A stretch of 64,000 bases of DNA, from the NCBI RefSeq assembly GCF_001586165.1, contig NZ_CP014608.1, forward strand, positions 2,170,001 through 2,234,000. Reading direction: 5' to 3'. Positions within the stretch are counted from its first letter, which is position 1. The number at the start of each line of letters is the position of its first letter. Source of the DNA: Obesumbacterium proteus (GTDB lineage Bacteria; Pseudomonadota; Gammaproteobacteria; Enterobacterales; Enterobacteriaceae). The notes under the pieces are model-generated. The model did not search any database. It worked only from the letters and a program-made list of their open reading frames with translations, and had not been told where the DNA came from. Position numbers and translations under genes: made by a program. Positions 1 to 9,382 of this stretch are shown in pieces.

Positions 1-775
1 CATTTTTTTCAACGTCGCGCCCCGCTCGCATCATTTCATCGGCGGTATAAGTATGGTCGACGTTAATAACGTCCTGCATGATGATTGGGCCTTCATCCAG
101 ATCGTTATTAACGAAGTGCGCGGTTGCACCGATAATTTTCACACCGCGCTCATAGGCTTGGTGATAAGGGCGCGCGCCAATGAAAGCCGGAAGGAAAGAG
201 TGGTGAATATTAATAATTTAGTTTGGGAAGTGGCTGATGAACTCAGGCGTTAATATTCGCATATATTTCGCTAACACCACGTAGTCTGGTGCATGCTTTT
301 TAATTTCAGCCACCATGGCGGCGTCATGTTCTTCACGCGAGATGCCTTCGTGGCTGACCAACGCGAAGGGAATATCAAAACGTTCAACCAGTGATTGCAA
401 CGTCGGGTGGTTGCCAATTACCGCCGCAATCTCAACGTCTAAGCCCCCAAAGGCGCTTTTCATCAGTAGGTCGCCAAGGCAGTGTGCTTCTTTGGTGACA
501 AGCACCACAATGCGTTGACGGCCTGATACGGTAAGCTCACGCTCAGAGCCTGAAGGCAGCGCACCATCCAGATCGGCCAGCAGCGTCTCATCGTTGAAAA
601 TACCCTCCAGCTCTGTACGCATGAAAAAACGACCGGTGAGATGGTCAACGAATTCATTATTCTGAATGATATTGAGCTGATGCTTGTAGCAAATGTTGGT
701 GATCTTGGCGATGAGTCCCTTGGCATCTGGGCAGATGGTGCGGAGGACTTTGCGCTGAATAACGGGTTGTGACAT
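1..775 (-). pseudogene. purU: purU, formyltetrahydrofolate deformylase, broken by an in-frame stop (partial at window edge)
   Basis: PurU hydrolyses 10-formyl-THF to THF and formate, feeding formate to PurT and balancing one-carbon pools. The first 185 codons give the N-terminal ACT domain (start MSQPVIQRKVLRTICPDAKG) and the front of the formyltransferase domain, ending SHFPN. A TAA at 221-223 then replaces the lysine codon expected in the family sequence FPNKIINIHHSF. Downstream the same frame continues without a shift: IINIHHSFLPAFIGARPYHQ and on through DEGPIIMQDV to the window edge. The catalytic Asn/His motif and the conserved D lie after the stop, so a terminated product should be inactive. 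AAA to TAA is a single substitution. It could be a real nonsense mutation or a base-call error. The gene is divergent from nothing on its left that can be seen; ychJ is just upstream on the same strand. Confidence 0.93.
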
Positions 776-817
776 GTGTTGGTTTCCTGTCTAGATATTT
801 TATTATTGCCGATGACC

Positions 818-1312
818 TTATTGGCCACAGCATTTCTTATATTTTTTGCCGGAACCACATGGGCAGGGATCGTTTCTGCCGACTTGCGGTTTGGTTCCAT
901 CCACATAATACCAACGTTGATCCAAACGAATAAAGCGCGAACATTCATGAATCGAATTATTTTGATTCTCGGCATCAGAATGGTAGCGCGCGAAGAATTC
1001 AACAAAACCTTCGTCGCTGTTTTTACCACTGGCAGTTTTGACAATCGTTAACCCTAGCCACTCGGTATCCGCAAAACTTTCTTCAATCGCAGCGCGCTGT
1101 TTGTCCATTCCGCATTCTGGATGCCAGGTATTCACCAGATAATCGGCGTTACGCATCACATAGGCGGTATAGCGTGAGCGCATCAGTTGTTCGGGAGCTG
1201 CGGCTATACGTTGTCCATTAATAATAGGCTCGCAGCATTGGGCAAACATATTGCCGCTTTGACATGGGCAAGGTGAGTGGCTATCAAGCTGTGTGTGTGG
1301 TGCAGGGATCAT
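818..1312 (-). CDS. ychJ: YchJ, SEC-C motif (UPF0225) protein
   Basis: This 164-residue protein has a SEC-C zinc-binding motif at both ends: CPCQSGNMFAQCC near residue 15 and CPCGSGKKYKKCC at the C-terminus. The NTF2-like middle (LMRSRYTAYVMRNADYLVNTWHP) is typical of YchJ. Length and layout match the E. coli protein. The biochemical role is unknown; SEC-C motifs bind zinc and in SecA help contact SecB and ribosomes. It lies 42 bp upstream of purU on the same strand, the usual enterobacterial arrangement. Confidence 0.93.
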   Translation of the reverse strand: MIPAPHTQLDSHSPCPCQSGNMFAQCCEPIINGQRIAAAPEQLMRSRYTAYVMRNADYLVNTWHPECGMDKQRAAIEESFADTEWLGLTIVKTASGKNSDEGFVEFFARYHSDAENQNNSIHECSRFIRLDQRWYYVDGTKPQVGRNDPCPCGSGKKYKKCCGQ

Positions 1313-1556
1313 GATGGTCGAACCTTATCGAAAGACGAATTGGGGCTATGGTATCGAATCCTTATCTCAGCCGCTATGAAGGAGTGCGGCTGAGATAATA
1401 TTCTGAATCGCCCGCTAATAAATAATTGTAACGAATAGACCTTTTAGTTAAATGTGCGTAATAGCGCGCAAAACGCGTCATTCCAGAAATATCTATGCAG
1501 CACAAGGCCGCATATTGAGCCAAAATAGAAGGAGCACTAGTGAAAGGAGGTTCTTA

Positions 1557-2576
1557 ATGGCGCTGCCACTGGAAAGTAAGCGAGTAATGATCGTTGAAGA
1601 CGATCCCGTCTTTCGCTGTGTACTTGCCGGCTACCTCCAATCCCAAGGCGCTTTGGTTCAAGAAGCTGCCAATGGAATCGAGGCCTTAGGTTTTCTGGAT
1701 GAGTTCACTCCAGACGCAATTCTTTGCGATCTCGCGATGCCAGAAATGGGTGGGATCGAGTTTATTAAACGATTAAGAGAACGGGGTTTTCAAACGCCGG
1801 TCGTCGTGATTTCTGCGACCGAAGAAATGGCTGACGTGGCGAATGCGATGCGTCTTGGTGTTCGTGACGTGTTGCTCAAGCCAATAACCGATCTCAGCAG
1901 ATTGCAAGAAACACTTTTATCCTGCTTTTATCCCGATCTATTCGAATCTCCGGCCTTAGAAAAAGACGAGTTTATCCATGACTGGGAGCTATTAAGCCAA
2001 GATCCTGAATATGCGGCGCGTTTACTTAAACAGCTACAACCACCGGTTCAACAAACCATTTGTGGTTGTAAGGTTAATTATCGGCAGCTCACTTCGCTGA
2101 ATAATTCAGGCTTGGTATTAGATATTGCTCCGTTATCCAGTAAAGATTTGGCCTTCTATTGTTTAGATGTTTCACGGGCGGGTGAAAATGGCATTCTAGC
2201 GGCGCTCATGGTGCGGGCAATTTTTAATGGATTACTCCAAGAGCAACTGGCTCACCAAGAGTTGCGTTTGCCCCAAATGTCGACCATTCTTAAACAGGTT
2301 AATCAGCTGTTGCGTCAGGCAAACTTGGAAGGGCAGTTTCCATTGCTGGCTGGGTATTATCATGTCCAGCAACAGAACCTCATTCTTGTCTCAGCCGGTT
2401 TGCATGCCAAAATTCATGCGGGCGATAATCAGAACCAGCTAAACAGCGGTGTGCCTTTAGGCACTATGGGGTCAATTCATATCAATCAGGTGAGCCAGCG
2501 CTGTAGTCATTGGCAAAGCCAAATCTGGGGAGCCGGTGGGCATCTACGTTTAATGCTAACTTCACCGCAGCACTGA
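1557..2576 (+). CDS. rssB: RssB, response-regulator adaptor for RpoS proteolysis
   Basis: RssB binds sigma-S (RpoS) and delivers it to ClpXP; phosphorylation of the receiver Asp raises affinity. The N-terminal receiver domain has the acidic pair EDD near residue 15, the phospho-acceptor Asp in ILCDLAMPEMGG, and the conserved Lys in VLLKPI. The C-terminal half is a degenerate PP2C-like domain, as in E. coli RssB. The frame is open from 1452, but I chose ATG 1557 because a strong Shine-Dalgarno (aaaggagg, 1542-1549) lies just ahead and it gives 339 residues, close to the 337 of E. coli. The rssA gene that precedes rssB in E. coli is absent; ychJ is directly divergent. Confidence 0.95.
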   Translation: MALPLESKRVMIVEDDPVFRCVLAGYLQSQGALVQEAANGIEALGFLDEFTPDAILCDLAMPEMGGIEFIKRLRERGFQTPVVVISATEEMADVANAMRLGVRDVLLKPITDLSRLQETLLSCFYPDLFESPALEKDEFIHDWELLSQDPEYAARLLKQLQPPVQQTICGCKVNYRQLTSLNNSGLVLDIAPLSSKDLAFYCLDVSRAGENGILAALMVRAIFNGLLQEQLAHQELRLPQMSTILKQVNQLLRQANLEGQFPLLAGYYHVQQQNLILVSAGLHAKIHAGDNQNQLNSGVPLGTMGSIHINQVSQRCSHWQSQIWGAGGHLRLMLTSPQH

Positions 2577-2789
2577 TTTTTTCAGTTTTATCTGCTTTTT
2601 AATTTAATTAGTTAATGAGTTGTTATTAATCTAAACGGTCAGTTGCTTGGAATATCTTCAATCGGCTTGTAATTACTTTGAATTTAATGCGCACAAATTA
2701 CGAACTGGTATACTCGCGCTGGAAATTAGCATTCATATCCGCCAAGTAAAATGGATATGAACACGGAGCTAAACGATTAGAGAGGTTGT

Positions 2790-3701
2790 ATGTCAACGTC
2801 AGTAAGAAAAATCAGAAAAGCGGTTATACCTGTAGCAGGGCTTGGAACACGTATGTTGCCAGCCACCAAAGCCATTCCAAAAGAAATGTTGCCGTTGGTT
2901 GATAAGCCACTGATTCAATATGTTGTGAATGAGTGTATTGCCGCAGGGATTAACGAGATTATTCTGGTTACACATTCTTCGAAAAACTCTATCGAAAACC
3001 ATTTCGACACCAGTTTTGAATTAGAAGCCATGCTGGAAAAACGCGTCAAGCGTCAGCTTCTGGCTGAAGTGCAGTCTATTTGTCCTAAGCATGTCACCAT
3101 CATGCAAGTTCGTCAGGGGTTAGCGAAAGGCTTAGGCCACGCTATCCTGTGCGCGCATCCACTGGTTGGCGATGAGCCATTTGCCGTTATCCTGCCAGAC
3201 GTCATTTTGGATGAGTACACTTCTGACCTGAGCAAAGACAATTTGAGCGAAATGCTGTCTCGCTACGAAGCGACAGGCCATAGCCAGATTATGGTTGAGC
3301 CAGTGCCGATGGAAGATGTTTCTAATTACGGCGTCGCGGACTGCAGCGGCGTAGAGCTGAAAGCGGGTGAGAGCACTCCGATGAAAGCCGTCGTTGAGAA
3401 GCCTGCACGCGATAAGGCACCGTCCAACTTGTCTATTGTAGGCCGTTACGTCCTTTCTCCTGAGATTTGGCCGCTACTGTCTAAAACTCCTCCAGGCGCA
3501 GGCGAAGAAATCCAATTAACAGATGCGATTGCGATGTTAATGAAGAAAGAAACCGTTGAGGCTTATCACCTGAAAGGGTTGAGCCATGGCTGTGGGAATA
3601 AAATGGGTTACATGCAGGCGTTTGTTGAATATGGCATGCGTCACGCTTCATTAGGTAAAGAATTCACTACGTGGCTGAAGTCGTTAGATTTGAACGATTA
3701 A
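2790..3701 (+). CDS. galU: GalU, UTP-glucose-1-phosphate uridylyltransferase
   Basis: GalU makes UDP-glucose from UTP and glucose-1-phosphate, the precursor for LPS core, trehalose and (through ugd) UDP-glucuronate. The 303-residue product has the nucleotidyltransferase signature VAGLGTRMLPATKAIPKEML at residues 15-34 and conserved segments DVILDEY and VEKPA. It follows rssB by 213 bp on the same strand and is closed by a strong terminator. The GalU product is the substrate of Ugd, encoded 2.8 kb downstream. Confidence 0.97.
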   Translation: MSTSVRKIRKAVIPVAGLGTRMLPATKAIPKEMLPLVDKPLIQYVVNECIAAGINEIILVTHSSKNSIENHFDTSFELEAMLEKRVKRQLLAEVQSICPKHVTIMQVRQGLAKGLGHAILCAHPLVGDEPFAVILPDVILDEYTSDLSKDNLSEMLSRYEATGHSQIMVEPVPMEDVSNYGVADCSGVELKAGESTPMKAVVEKPARDKAPSNLSIVGRYVLSPEIWPLLSKTPPGAGEEIQLTDAIAMLMKKETVEAYHLKGLSHGCGNKMGYMQAFVEYGMRHASLGKEFTTWLKSLDLND

Positions 3702-3728
3702 AAACCATTATGTGTAAAGACGTTTCGT

Positions 3729-3755
3729 AAAGGATGCTTCGGCATCCTTTTTTTA
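3729..3755 (+). terminator. Rho-independent terminator of galU
   Basis: A 9-bp stem (AAAGGATGC / GCATCCTTT) with a stable TTCG tetraloop is followed by a run of T, 27 bp after the galU stop codon. Confidence 0.9.
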
Positions 3756-4410
3756 TGCGAGTTATCTTAGCATTGTGAGATAACCCAAATATGAATCTCA
3801 TCAAATAATGACTACACGTGACCCTCGGATTTAAATCTTCTCTCCCTTGCTTTTCAAGCCTTCTAAAGGGATACCATGAAAAGATCAACAGATAAGCCTT
3901 TTTTAATAATACTACCTCGGCCGAAGGGATTTATCTTGAATTAAGGCTACACGGGAACAATCCCATACCTTGTTTGTGGTATATACGTGCGAGTAAATCA
4001 AAAAAATATTAACTTTGCTGAAGATTGATTATATCAATATAGCCATAGTTACTGTTGTTTATTACTCAGATGTTTACTATCAATTTAAGGTATTTAAAAT
4101 GCATGGTTATCATCTGCTACCGACCCTACACAGCGATAAGAAATTAATCTAGAAGAGGGAATTACGAAAATGACTACGGCGTGAAAGATAAGTCCTACAG
4201 CCATGTAGGAGTGCCAATGTGCATTCACAGAAGAGGATGTGTAGCGCTGACGGCGTTTTCTCATCCATATTGTTACTGCACATCGTATCTTGCTGTAGGC
4301 TCACTCGAGGCCAGCTAATCAGGTGGATTTTAAAAACCGAATTTATTTGTGTGCATAGAATGAATGGTTATACGAAAGAGTTTAGAAGCATAAGTCCATT
4401 CGCAAATTAT
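3756..4410. other. Long AT-rich intergenic region between galU and hns
   Basis: About 650 bp without a convincing gene. The short frames here (65-73 codons) have no family resemblance and poor ribosome sites. A small inverted repeat (CTACA...TGTAG around 4195-4209) is visible but no clear promoter. It may be decayed coding DNA or hold a small RNA, neither of which I can show. Confidence 0.5.
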
Positions 4411-4443
4411 GGATAAAAAAATAGCCTCATAAGAGGCTATTTA
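4411..4443 (-). terminator. Rho-independent terminator of hns
   Basis: Read on the minus strand, a stem AAATAGCCTC / GAGGCTATTT with a 3-nt loop is followed by a T-run, 30 bp after the hns stop codon. Confidence 0.85.
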
Positions 4444-4472
4444 TACAGACTGTCGTAATGTTCAGAAGAGAA

Positions 4473-4880
4473 TTACAGCAGGAAATCGTCCAGAGATTTA
4501 CCTTGCTCTTCGATAGCTTGCTTAATCACCGCAGGAGTACGGCCTTGGCCGGTCCAGGTTTTAGTTTCGCCATTTTCGTCAACATACTGGTATTTTGCAG
4601 GGCGTGCAGCGCGTTTAGCTTTACCCGCTACTTTACCTGCAGCCATGCTTTGCAGCAGTTCATTAGGATCGATACCGTCAGCAATCAGCATTTCGCGGTA
4701 TTGCTGTAATTTACGAGTACGTTCTTCGATCTCAGCTTGTGCTTGACTATCTTCTTCACGACGTTCGTTTACAACAACTTCCAACTTCTCCAGCATTTCT
4801 TCCAGAGTTTCTAAAGTACATTCTCTAGCCTGAGCACGAAGAGTACGGATGTTGTTCAGAATTTTTAATGCTTCGCTCAT
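4473..4880 (-). CDS. hns: H-NS, nucleoid-structuring silencer
   Basis: H-NS binds AT-rich DNA and silences horizontally acquired genes, which matters in a window with this much foreign DNA. The 135-residue protein starts MSEALKILNNIRTLRAQARE, has the coiled-coil oligomerisation region (about 20-80) and the C-terminal DNA-binding domain with the AT-hook-like core GQGRTPAVI near residue 113. The usual enterobacterial galU-hns convergence is kept. In E. coli the other side of hns is tdk; here it is an IS5 followed by ugd. Confidence 0.97.
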   Translation of the reverse strand: MSEALKILNNIRTLRAQARECTLETLEEMLEKLEVVVNERREEDSQAQAEIEERTRKLQQYREMLIADGIDPNELLQSMAAGKVAGKAKRAARPAKYQYVDENGETKTWTGQGRTPAVIKQAIEEQGKSLDDFLL

Positions 4881-5232
4881 TGTCCTAATCTCAAATTATA
4901 TTGGTGGGGGGCGTCTCGATTATAATAGAGTGCCAGTTTATTTAACGCAATAGTGAATTTTGTAAGATTAGCAAAATATTTCGTAATATAAGCAAATAAT
5001 GCTTCTTTAAACACTATAACGAATATAGCTACTTGTTATTCAGATTACAACATGGAGTTCAAAGCAGCTATAGCACCAAACCGAACTCTATTAAAATATA
5101 ATCGTATTGACGGCGTTGTTATGTTTCAAGTCGGATATTTTTTGTTGATTAAATCTACAAATCTTTAAGCGAGGTCACACTCCACATTGCAAATATAAGG
5201 CAAAAGCTGGTGAGAATTATCGGAAAAACTAG
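4881..5232 (-). promoter_or_regulatory. hns upstream region, AT-rich
   Basis: These 352 bp between the hns start and the IS5 are strongly AT-rich with A- and T-tracts, as expected for the autoregulated, intrinsically curved hns promoter. I cannot place the -35/-10 boxes with confidence. The IS5 left end sits at the far edge, so the native upstream neighbour has been displaced. Confidence 0.55.
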
Positions 5233-6427
5233 GGAAGGTGCGAATAAGCGGGGAAATTCTTCTCGGCTGACTCAGTCATTTCATTTCTTCATGTTTGAGC
5301 CGATTTTTTCTCCCGTAAATGCCTTGAATCAGCCTATTTAGACCGTTTCTTCGCCATTTAAGGCGTTATCCCCAGTTTTTAGTGAGATCTCTCCCACTGA
5401 CGTATCATTTGGTCCGCCCGAAACAGGTTGGCCAGCGTGAATAACATCGCCAGTTGGTTATCGTTTTTCAGCAACCCCTTGTATCTGGCTTTCACGAAGC
5501 CGAACTGTCGCTTGATGATGCGAAATGGGTGCTCCACCTTGGCCCGGATGCTGGCTTTCATGTATTCGATGTTGATGGCCGTTTTGTTCTTGCGTGGATG
5601 CTGTTTCAAGGTTCTTACCTTGCCGGGGCGCTCGGCGATCAGCCAGTCCACATCCACCTCGGCCAGCTCCTCGCGCTGTGGCGCCCCTTGGTAGCCGGCA
5701 TCGGCTGAGACAAATTGCTCCTCTCCATGCAGCAGATTACCCAGCTGATTGAGGTCATGCTCGTTGGCCGCGGTGGTGACTAGGCTGTGGGTCAGGCCAC
5801 TCTTGGCATCGACACCAATGTGGGCCTTCATGCCAAAGTGCCACTGATTGCCTTTCTTGGTCTGATGCATCTCCGGATCGCGTTGCTGCTCTTTGTTCTT
5901 GGTCGAGCTGGGTGCCTCAATGATGGTGGCATCGACCAAGGTGCCTTGAGTCATCATGACGCCTGCTTCGGCCAGCCAGCGATTGATGGTCTTGAACAAT
6001 TGGCGGGCCAGTTGATGCTGCTCCAGCAGGTGGCGGAAATTCATGATGGTGGTGCGATCCGGCAAGGCGCTATCCAGGGATAACCGGGCAAACAGACGCA
6101 TGGAGGCGATTTCGTACAGAGCATCTTCCATCGCGCCATCGCTCAGGTTGTACCAATGCTGCATGCAGTGAATGCGTAGCATGGTTTCCAGCGGATAAGG
6201 TCGCCGGCCATTACCAGCCTTGGGGTAAAACGGCTCGATGACTTCCACCATGTTTTGCCATGGCAGAATCTGCTCCATGCGGGACAAGAAAATCTCTTTT
6301 CTGGTCTGACGGCGCTTACTGCTGAATTCACTGTCGGCGAAGGTAAGTTGATGACTCATGATGAACCCTGTTCTATGGCTCCAGATGACAAACATGATCT
6401 CATATCAGGGACTTGTTCGCACCTTCC
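5233..6427 (-). mobile_element. Complete IS5 element
   Basis: The element is 1195 bp, the standard IS5 length. It is bounded by 16-bp inverted repeats GGAAGGTGCGAATAAG (5233-5248) and CTTGTTCGCACCTTCC (6412-6427), which match at 15 of 16 positions. The flanking tetranucleotides fit the IS5 target YTAR but are not identical: CTAG on the left and TTAG on the right. It separates hns from ugd, leaving only 90 bp of native sequence before the ugd start codon. Confidence 0.97.
5379..6395 (-). CDS. insH: IS5 transposase InsH
   Basis: This is a 338-residue DDE transposase of the IS4-superfamily type (DUF772 N-terminal domain plus DDE_Tnp_1). From memory it is almost residue-for-residue the E. coli IS5 InsH (MSHQLTFADSEFSSKRRQTR, EMHQTKKGNQWHFGMKAHIG). 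The DDE acidic residues are visible in LVDATIIEAP, VSADAGYQG and AKVEHPFRIIKRQFG. An internal start at MSHQLTF (12 codons in) gives the 326-residue form. It appears intact, suggesting recent acquisition. Confidence 0.97.
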   Translation of the reverse strand: MFVIWSHRTGFIMSHQLTFADSEFSSKRRQTRKEIFLSRMEQILPWQNMVEVIEPFYPKAGNGRRPYPLETMLRIHCMQHWYNLSDGAMEDALYEIASMRLFARLSLDSALPDRTTIMNFRHLLEQHQLARQLFKTINRWLAEAGVMMTQGTLVDATIIEAPSSTKNKEQQRDPEMHQTKKGNQWHFGMKAHIGVDAKSGLTHSLVTTAANEHDLNQLGNLLHGEEQFVSADAGYQGAPQREELAEVDVDWLIAERPGKVRTLKQHPRKNKTAINIEYMKASIRAKVEHPFRIIKRQFGFVKARYKGLLKNDNQLAMLFTLANLFRADQMIRQWERSH

Positions 6428-6517
6428 TTAGCAACGAATTGATATTTGCATCTATTCATGACTGTATGCAACGGGGTAGAGTATGCACAATCTCTCTACT
6501 CTGTCGTATAGGCAAAG

Positions 6518-7684
6518 ATGAAAATAGCAATCAGCGGTACAGGCTATGTTGGGCTGTCGAACGGTGTTTTGATCTCTCAGCATCATGAGGTTGTTGCCTT
6601 AGATATTATCGAGTCAAAAGTTAATTTGTTAAATCAGAAAAAATCGCCAATTTCTGATTCTGATATCGAAAACTATCTGATCAACAAGCCTCTCAACTTC
6701 CGTGCAACCATCGATAAAAAAGATGCATATGTAGGCGCTGATTTTGTCATTATTGCAACGCCGACGGATTACGATCCTAAAACCAACTATTTCAACACCA
6801 CATCGGTTGAGTCTGTCATTAAAGATGTATTGGCAATAAATCCTGCTGCGGTAATGGTGATTAAGTCAACGGTACCTGTTGGTTACACTCAGAAGATTCG
6901 TGAAGAGTTTGGTATTGATAACATTTTCTTCTCGCCTGAGTTTTTACGTGAAGGGCGGGCGCTATACGATAATCTTTACCCATCAAGAATTGTGATTGGT
7001 GAACGTTCAGAGCGGGCAGAGAAATTCGCCGCACTGCTAGTTGAAGGCGCAATCAAAGAAGATATTCAGGTGCTTTTCACTGACTCCACTGAAGCGGAGG
7101 CTATTAAGCTATTTGCCAATACCTATTTGGCTATGCGTGTGGCTTACTTTAATGAGCTGGATAGCTATGCTGAAGCGCTTGGTTTGAACACGCGTCAGAT
7201 TATTGACGGGGTTTGTTTAGATCCGCGTATTGGCAATCACTATAATAATCCGTCATTTGGCTATGGTGGCTATTGCTTGCCTAAAGATACCAAGCAGCTA
7301 CTCGCTAACTATTCATCGGTACCGAATAATCTCATCGGCGCCATCGTTGATGCGAACCGTACACGCAAAGATTTTATTGCCGAATCCATATTGTCGCACC
7401 AGCCTAAAACGGTAGGCATTTATCGTTTGATCATGAAGAGCGGTTCAGATAATTTCCGGGCGTCGTCGATTCAAGGGATTATGAAGCGTATTAAGGCTAA
7501 AGGCGTTGAGGTAGTGATCTATGAGCCGGTGATGGAAGAAGATAGCTTCTTTAACTCGCCAGTGATGCGCGATCTGGATGCATTTAAAGCCCGCTCTGAC
7601 ATTATTATCTCTAACCGCATGGACGAACAGTTGATGGATGTGGCGGATAAAGTCTATACCCGTGACCTTTTCGGTGGCGATTAA
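6518..7684 (+). CDS. ugd: Ugd, UDP-glucose 6-dehydrogenase
   Basis: Ugd oxidises UDP-glucose to UDP-glucuronate using two NAD+, supplying colanic acid, capsule or 4-aminoarabinose for lipid A. The 388-residue protein has the N-terminal Rossmann motif GTGYVGLS (residues 7-14), the segment SPEFLREGRA, and the catalytic cysteine in FGYGGYCLPKDTK near residue 253. Length equals E. coli Ugd. Upstream native DNA is only about 90 bp long because of the IS5, so its regulation (PhoP/PmrA/Rcs in E. coli) may be altered. It is transcribed with gnd but has its own terminator. Confidence 0.97.
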   Translation: MKIAISGTGYVGLSNGVLISQHHEVVALDIIESKVNLLNQKKSPISDSDIENYLINKPLNFRATIDKKDAYVGADFVIIATPTDYDPKTNYFNTTSVESVIKDVLAINPAAVMVIKSTVPVGYTQKIREEFGIDNIFFSPEFLREGRALYDNLYPSRIVIGERSERAEKFAALLVEGAIKEDIQVLFTDSTEAEAIKLFANTYLAMRVAYFNELDSYAEALGLNTRQIIDGVCLDPRIGNHYNNPSFGYGGYCLPKDTKQLLANYSSVPNNLIGAIVDANRTRKDFIAESILSHQPKTVGIYRLIMKSGSDNFRASSIQGIMKRIKAKGVEVVIYEPVMEEDSFFNSPVMRDLDAFKARSDIIISNRMDEQLMDVADKVYTRDLFGGD

Positions 7685-7720
7685 TCCTTTGTGAGCACTG
7701 TAATTTCGTGAACTAAATGT

Positions 7721-7746
7721 AAAAGCCCGCTTGCGGGCTTTTTTTA
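7721..7746 (+). terminator. Rho-independent terminator of ugd
   Basis: GC-rich stem AAAGCCCGC / GCGGGCTTT with a short TT loop and seven T residues, about 40 bp after the ugd stop. Confidence 0.92.
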
Positions 7747-7915
7747 TATTTTAAACTCCCAGTTTTAGCAAACGTATGCGTACACCTTCTGAACGCTTGA
7801 AACATCTATCGCATCAATCGCTATCCCATTAACTGCAAGCTGAGTTAACATAGCTGCCACACATGTGCTGTGAGGAGAGTCCTCGCAGGTATCATCCCTT
7901 AGACAGGAGTTTCCA

Positions 7916-9328
7916 ATGTCCAAACAACAGATCGGCGTTGTCGGTATGGCAGTGATGGGGCGCAACCTCGCGCTCAACATCGAAAGCCGCGGTTATACCG
8001 TATCCATCTTTAACCGTTCCACGGACAAGACCGACGAAGTCGTTGCTGAGAACCCGGGCAAGAATTTAGTACCTTATTACACGGTACAGGAATTCGTTGA
8101 ATCCCTTGAGAAGCCTCGTCGTATCCTGTTGATGGTGAAGGCTGGTGAAGCTACCGATAAGACTATCGATTCTCTGAAGCCTTATCTGGAAAAAGGCGAC
8201 ATTCTGATCGATGGCGGTAATACCTTCTTCCAAGATACTATTCGTCGTAACCGTGAACTGTCTGCCGAAGGTTTTAACTTCATTGGCACCGGTGTTTCTG
8301 GTGGTGAAGAAGGTGCACTGAAAGGCCCATCTATCATGCCTGGTGGTCAGAAGCATGCCTATGAACTGGTTGCTCCTATCCTGAAGAAAATTGCAGCGGT
8401 TGCAGAAGACGGTGAAGCATGCGTAACCTACATCGGTTCTGATGGTGCTGGTCACTATGTGAAAATGGTTCACAACGGTATCGAATACGGTGATATGCAG
8501 CTGATTGCTGAAGCGTATTCTCTGCTGAAACACGGCTTGAATTTGTCTAACGATGAACTGGCAACGACCTTTACCGAATGGAATAAAGGCGAGCTGAACA
8601 GCTACCTAATCGACATCACCAAAGATATCTTCACCAAAAAAGATGAAGAAGGTAAATATCTGGTTGATGTGATCCTAGACGAAGCCGCTAATAAAGGCAC
8701 CGGTAAATGGACCAGCCAGAGCTCTCTGGATTTGGGCGAACCGTTGTCGCTGATCACCGAATCAGTGTTTGCACGCTACATCTCCTCGTTGAAAGATCAG
8801 CGCGTTGCAGCATCCAAAGTACTATCTGGGCCGAAAGCTCAGGTATTTAGCGGTGATAAAGCAGAATTCGTCGAGAAAGTTCGTCGCGCACTGTACCTTG
8901 GCAAAATCGTTTCTTACGCGCAGGGCTTCTCTCAGCTGCGTGCAGCATCAGAAGAATACAGCTGGGATCTGAACTACGGTGAGATCGCTAAAATTTTCCG
9001 TGCGGGCTGCATTATTCGTGCTCAGTTCCTGCAGAAAATCACTGATGCTTATGCGCAGGATGCCTCAATTGCAAACCTGCTGCTGGCTCCGTACTTCAAG
9101 AAAGTTGCTGATGAATATCAGCAAGCACTGCGTGACGTCGTGTCCTACGCTGTACAGAACGGTATCCCAACGCCAACTTTCTCTGCGGCGATTTCCTACT
9201 ACGATAGCTATCGCTCAGCAGTGCTGCCGGCTAATCTGATTCAGGCTCAGCGCGACTACTTTGGTGCGCACACCTACAAGCGCACTGATAAAGAAGGTGT
9301 ATTCCACACTGAGTGGTTGCAAGACTAA
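7916..9328 (+). CDS. gnd: Gnd, 6-phosphogluconate dehydrogenase (decarboxylating)
   Basis: Gnd converts 6-phosphogluconate to ribulose-5-phosphate with NADPH production in the oxidative pentose phosphate pathway. The 470-residue protein has the NADP-binding motif GVVGMAVMGRNLALNI at residues 7-22 and the active-site segment GAGHYVKMVHNGIEYGDMQ near residue 180, with the catalytic Lys. A Shine-Dalgarno (agacaggag) precedes the ATG. In many enterobacteria gnd abuts the O-antigen cluster; here ugd and gnd are adjacent and no O-antigen genes are in the window. Confidence 0.97.
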   Translation: MSKQQIGVVGMAVMGRNLALNIESRGYTVSIFNRSTDKTDEVVAENPGKNLVPYYTVQEFVESLEKPRRILLMVKAGEATDKTIDSLKPYLEKGDILIDGGNTFFQDTIRRNRELSAEGFNFIGTGVSGGEEGALKGPSIMPGGQKHAYELVAPILKKIAAVAEDGEACVTYIGSDGAGHYVKMVHNGIEYGDMQLIAEAYSLLKHGLNLSNDELATTFTEWNKGELNSYLIDITKDIFTKKDEEGKYLVDVILDEAANKGTGKWTSQSSLDLGEPLSLITESVFARYISSLKDQRVAASKVLSGPKAQVFSGDKAEFVEKVRRALYLGKIVSYAQGFSQLRAASEEYSWDLNYGEIAKIFRAGCIIRAQFLQKITDAYAQDASIANLLLAPYFKKVADEYQQALRDVVSYAVQNGIPTPTFSAAISYYDSYRSAVLPANLIQAQRDYFGAHTYKRTDKEGVFHTEWLQD

Positions 9329-9357
9329 TATTCTGCGCATCTAAATGTAGAAACCAA

Positions 9358-9382
9358 GATCCGGGCTTGCCCGGATTTTTTT
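9358..9382 (+). terminator. Rho-independent terminator of gnd
   Basis: Stem ATCCGGGC / GCCCGGAT with a TT loop followed by a T-run, 29 bp after the gnd stop. Confidence 0.92.

Noticed and set aside
463..1044. 193-codon minus-strand frame overlapping purU and ychJ
   Set aside because: Both purU and ychJ are well supported in other frames; this frame has no recognisable domains.
1452..1556. Upstream extension of rssB
   Set aside because: It is not part of the receiver-domain family and ATG 1557 has a near-perfect Shine-Dalgarno.
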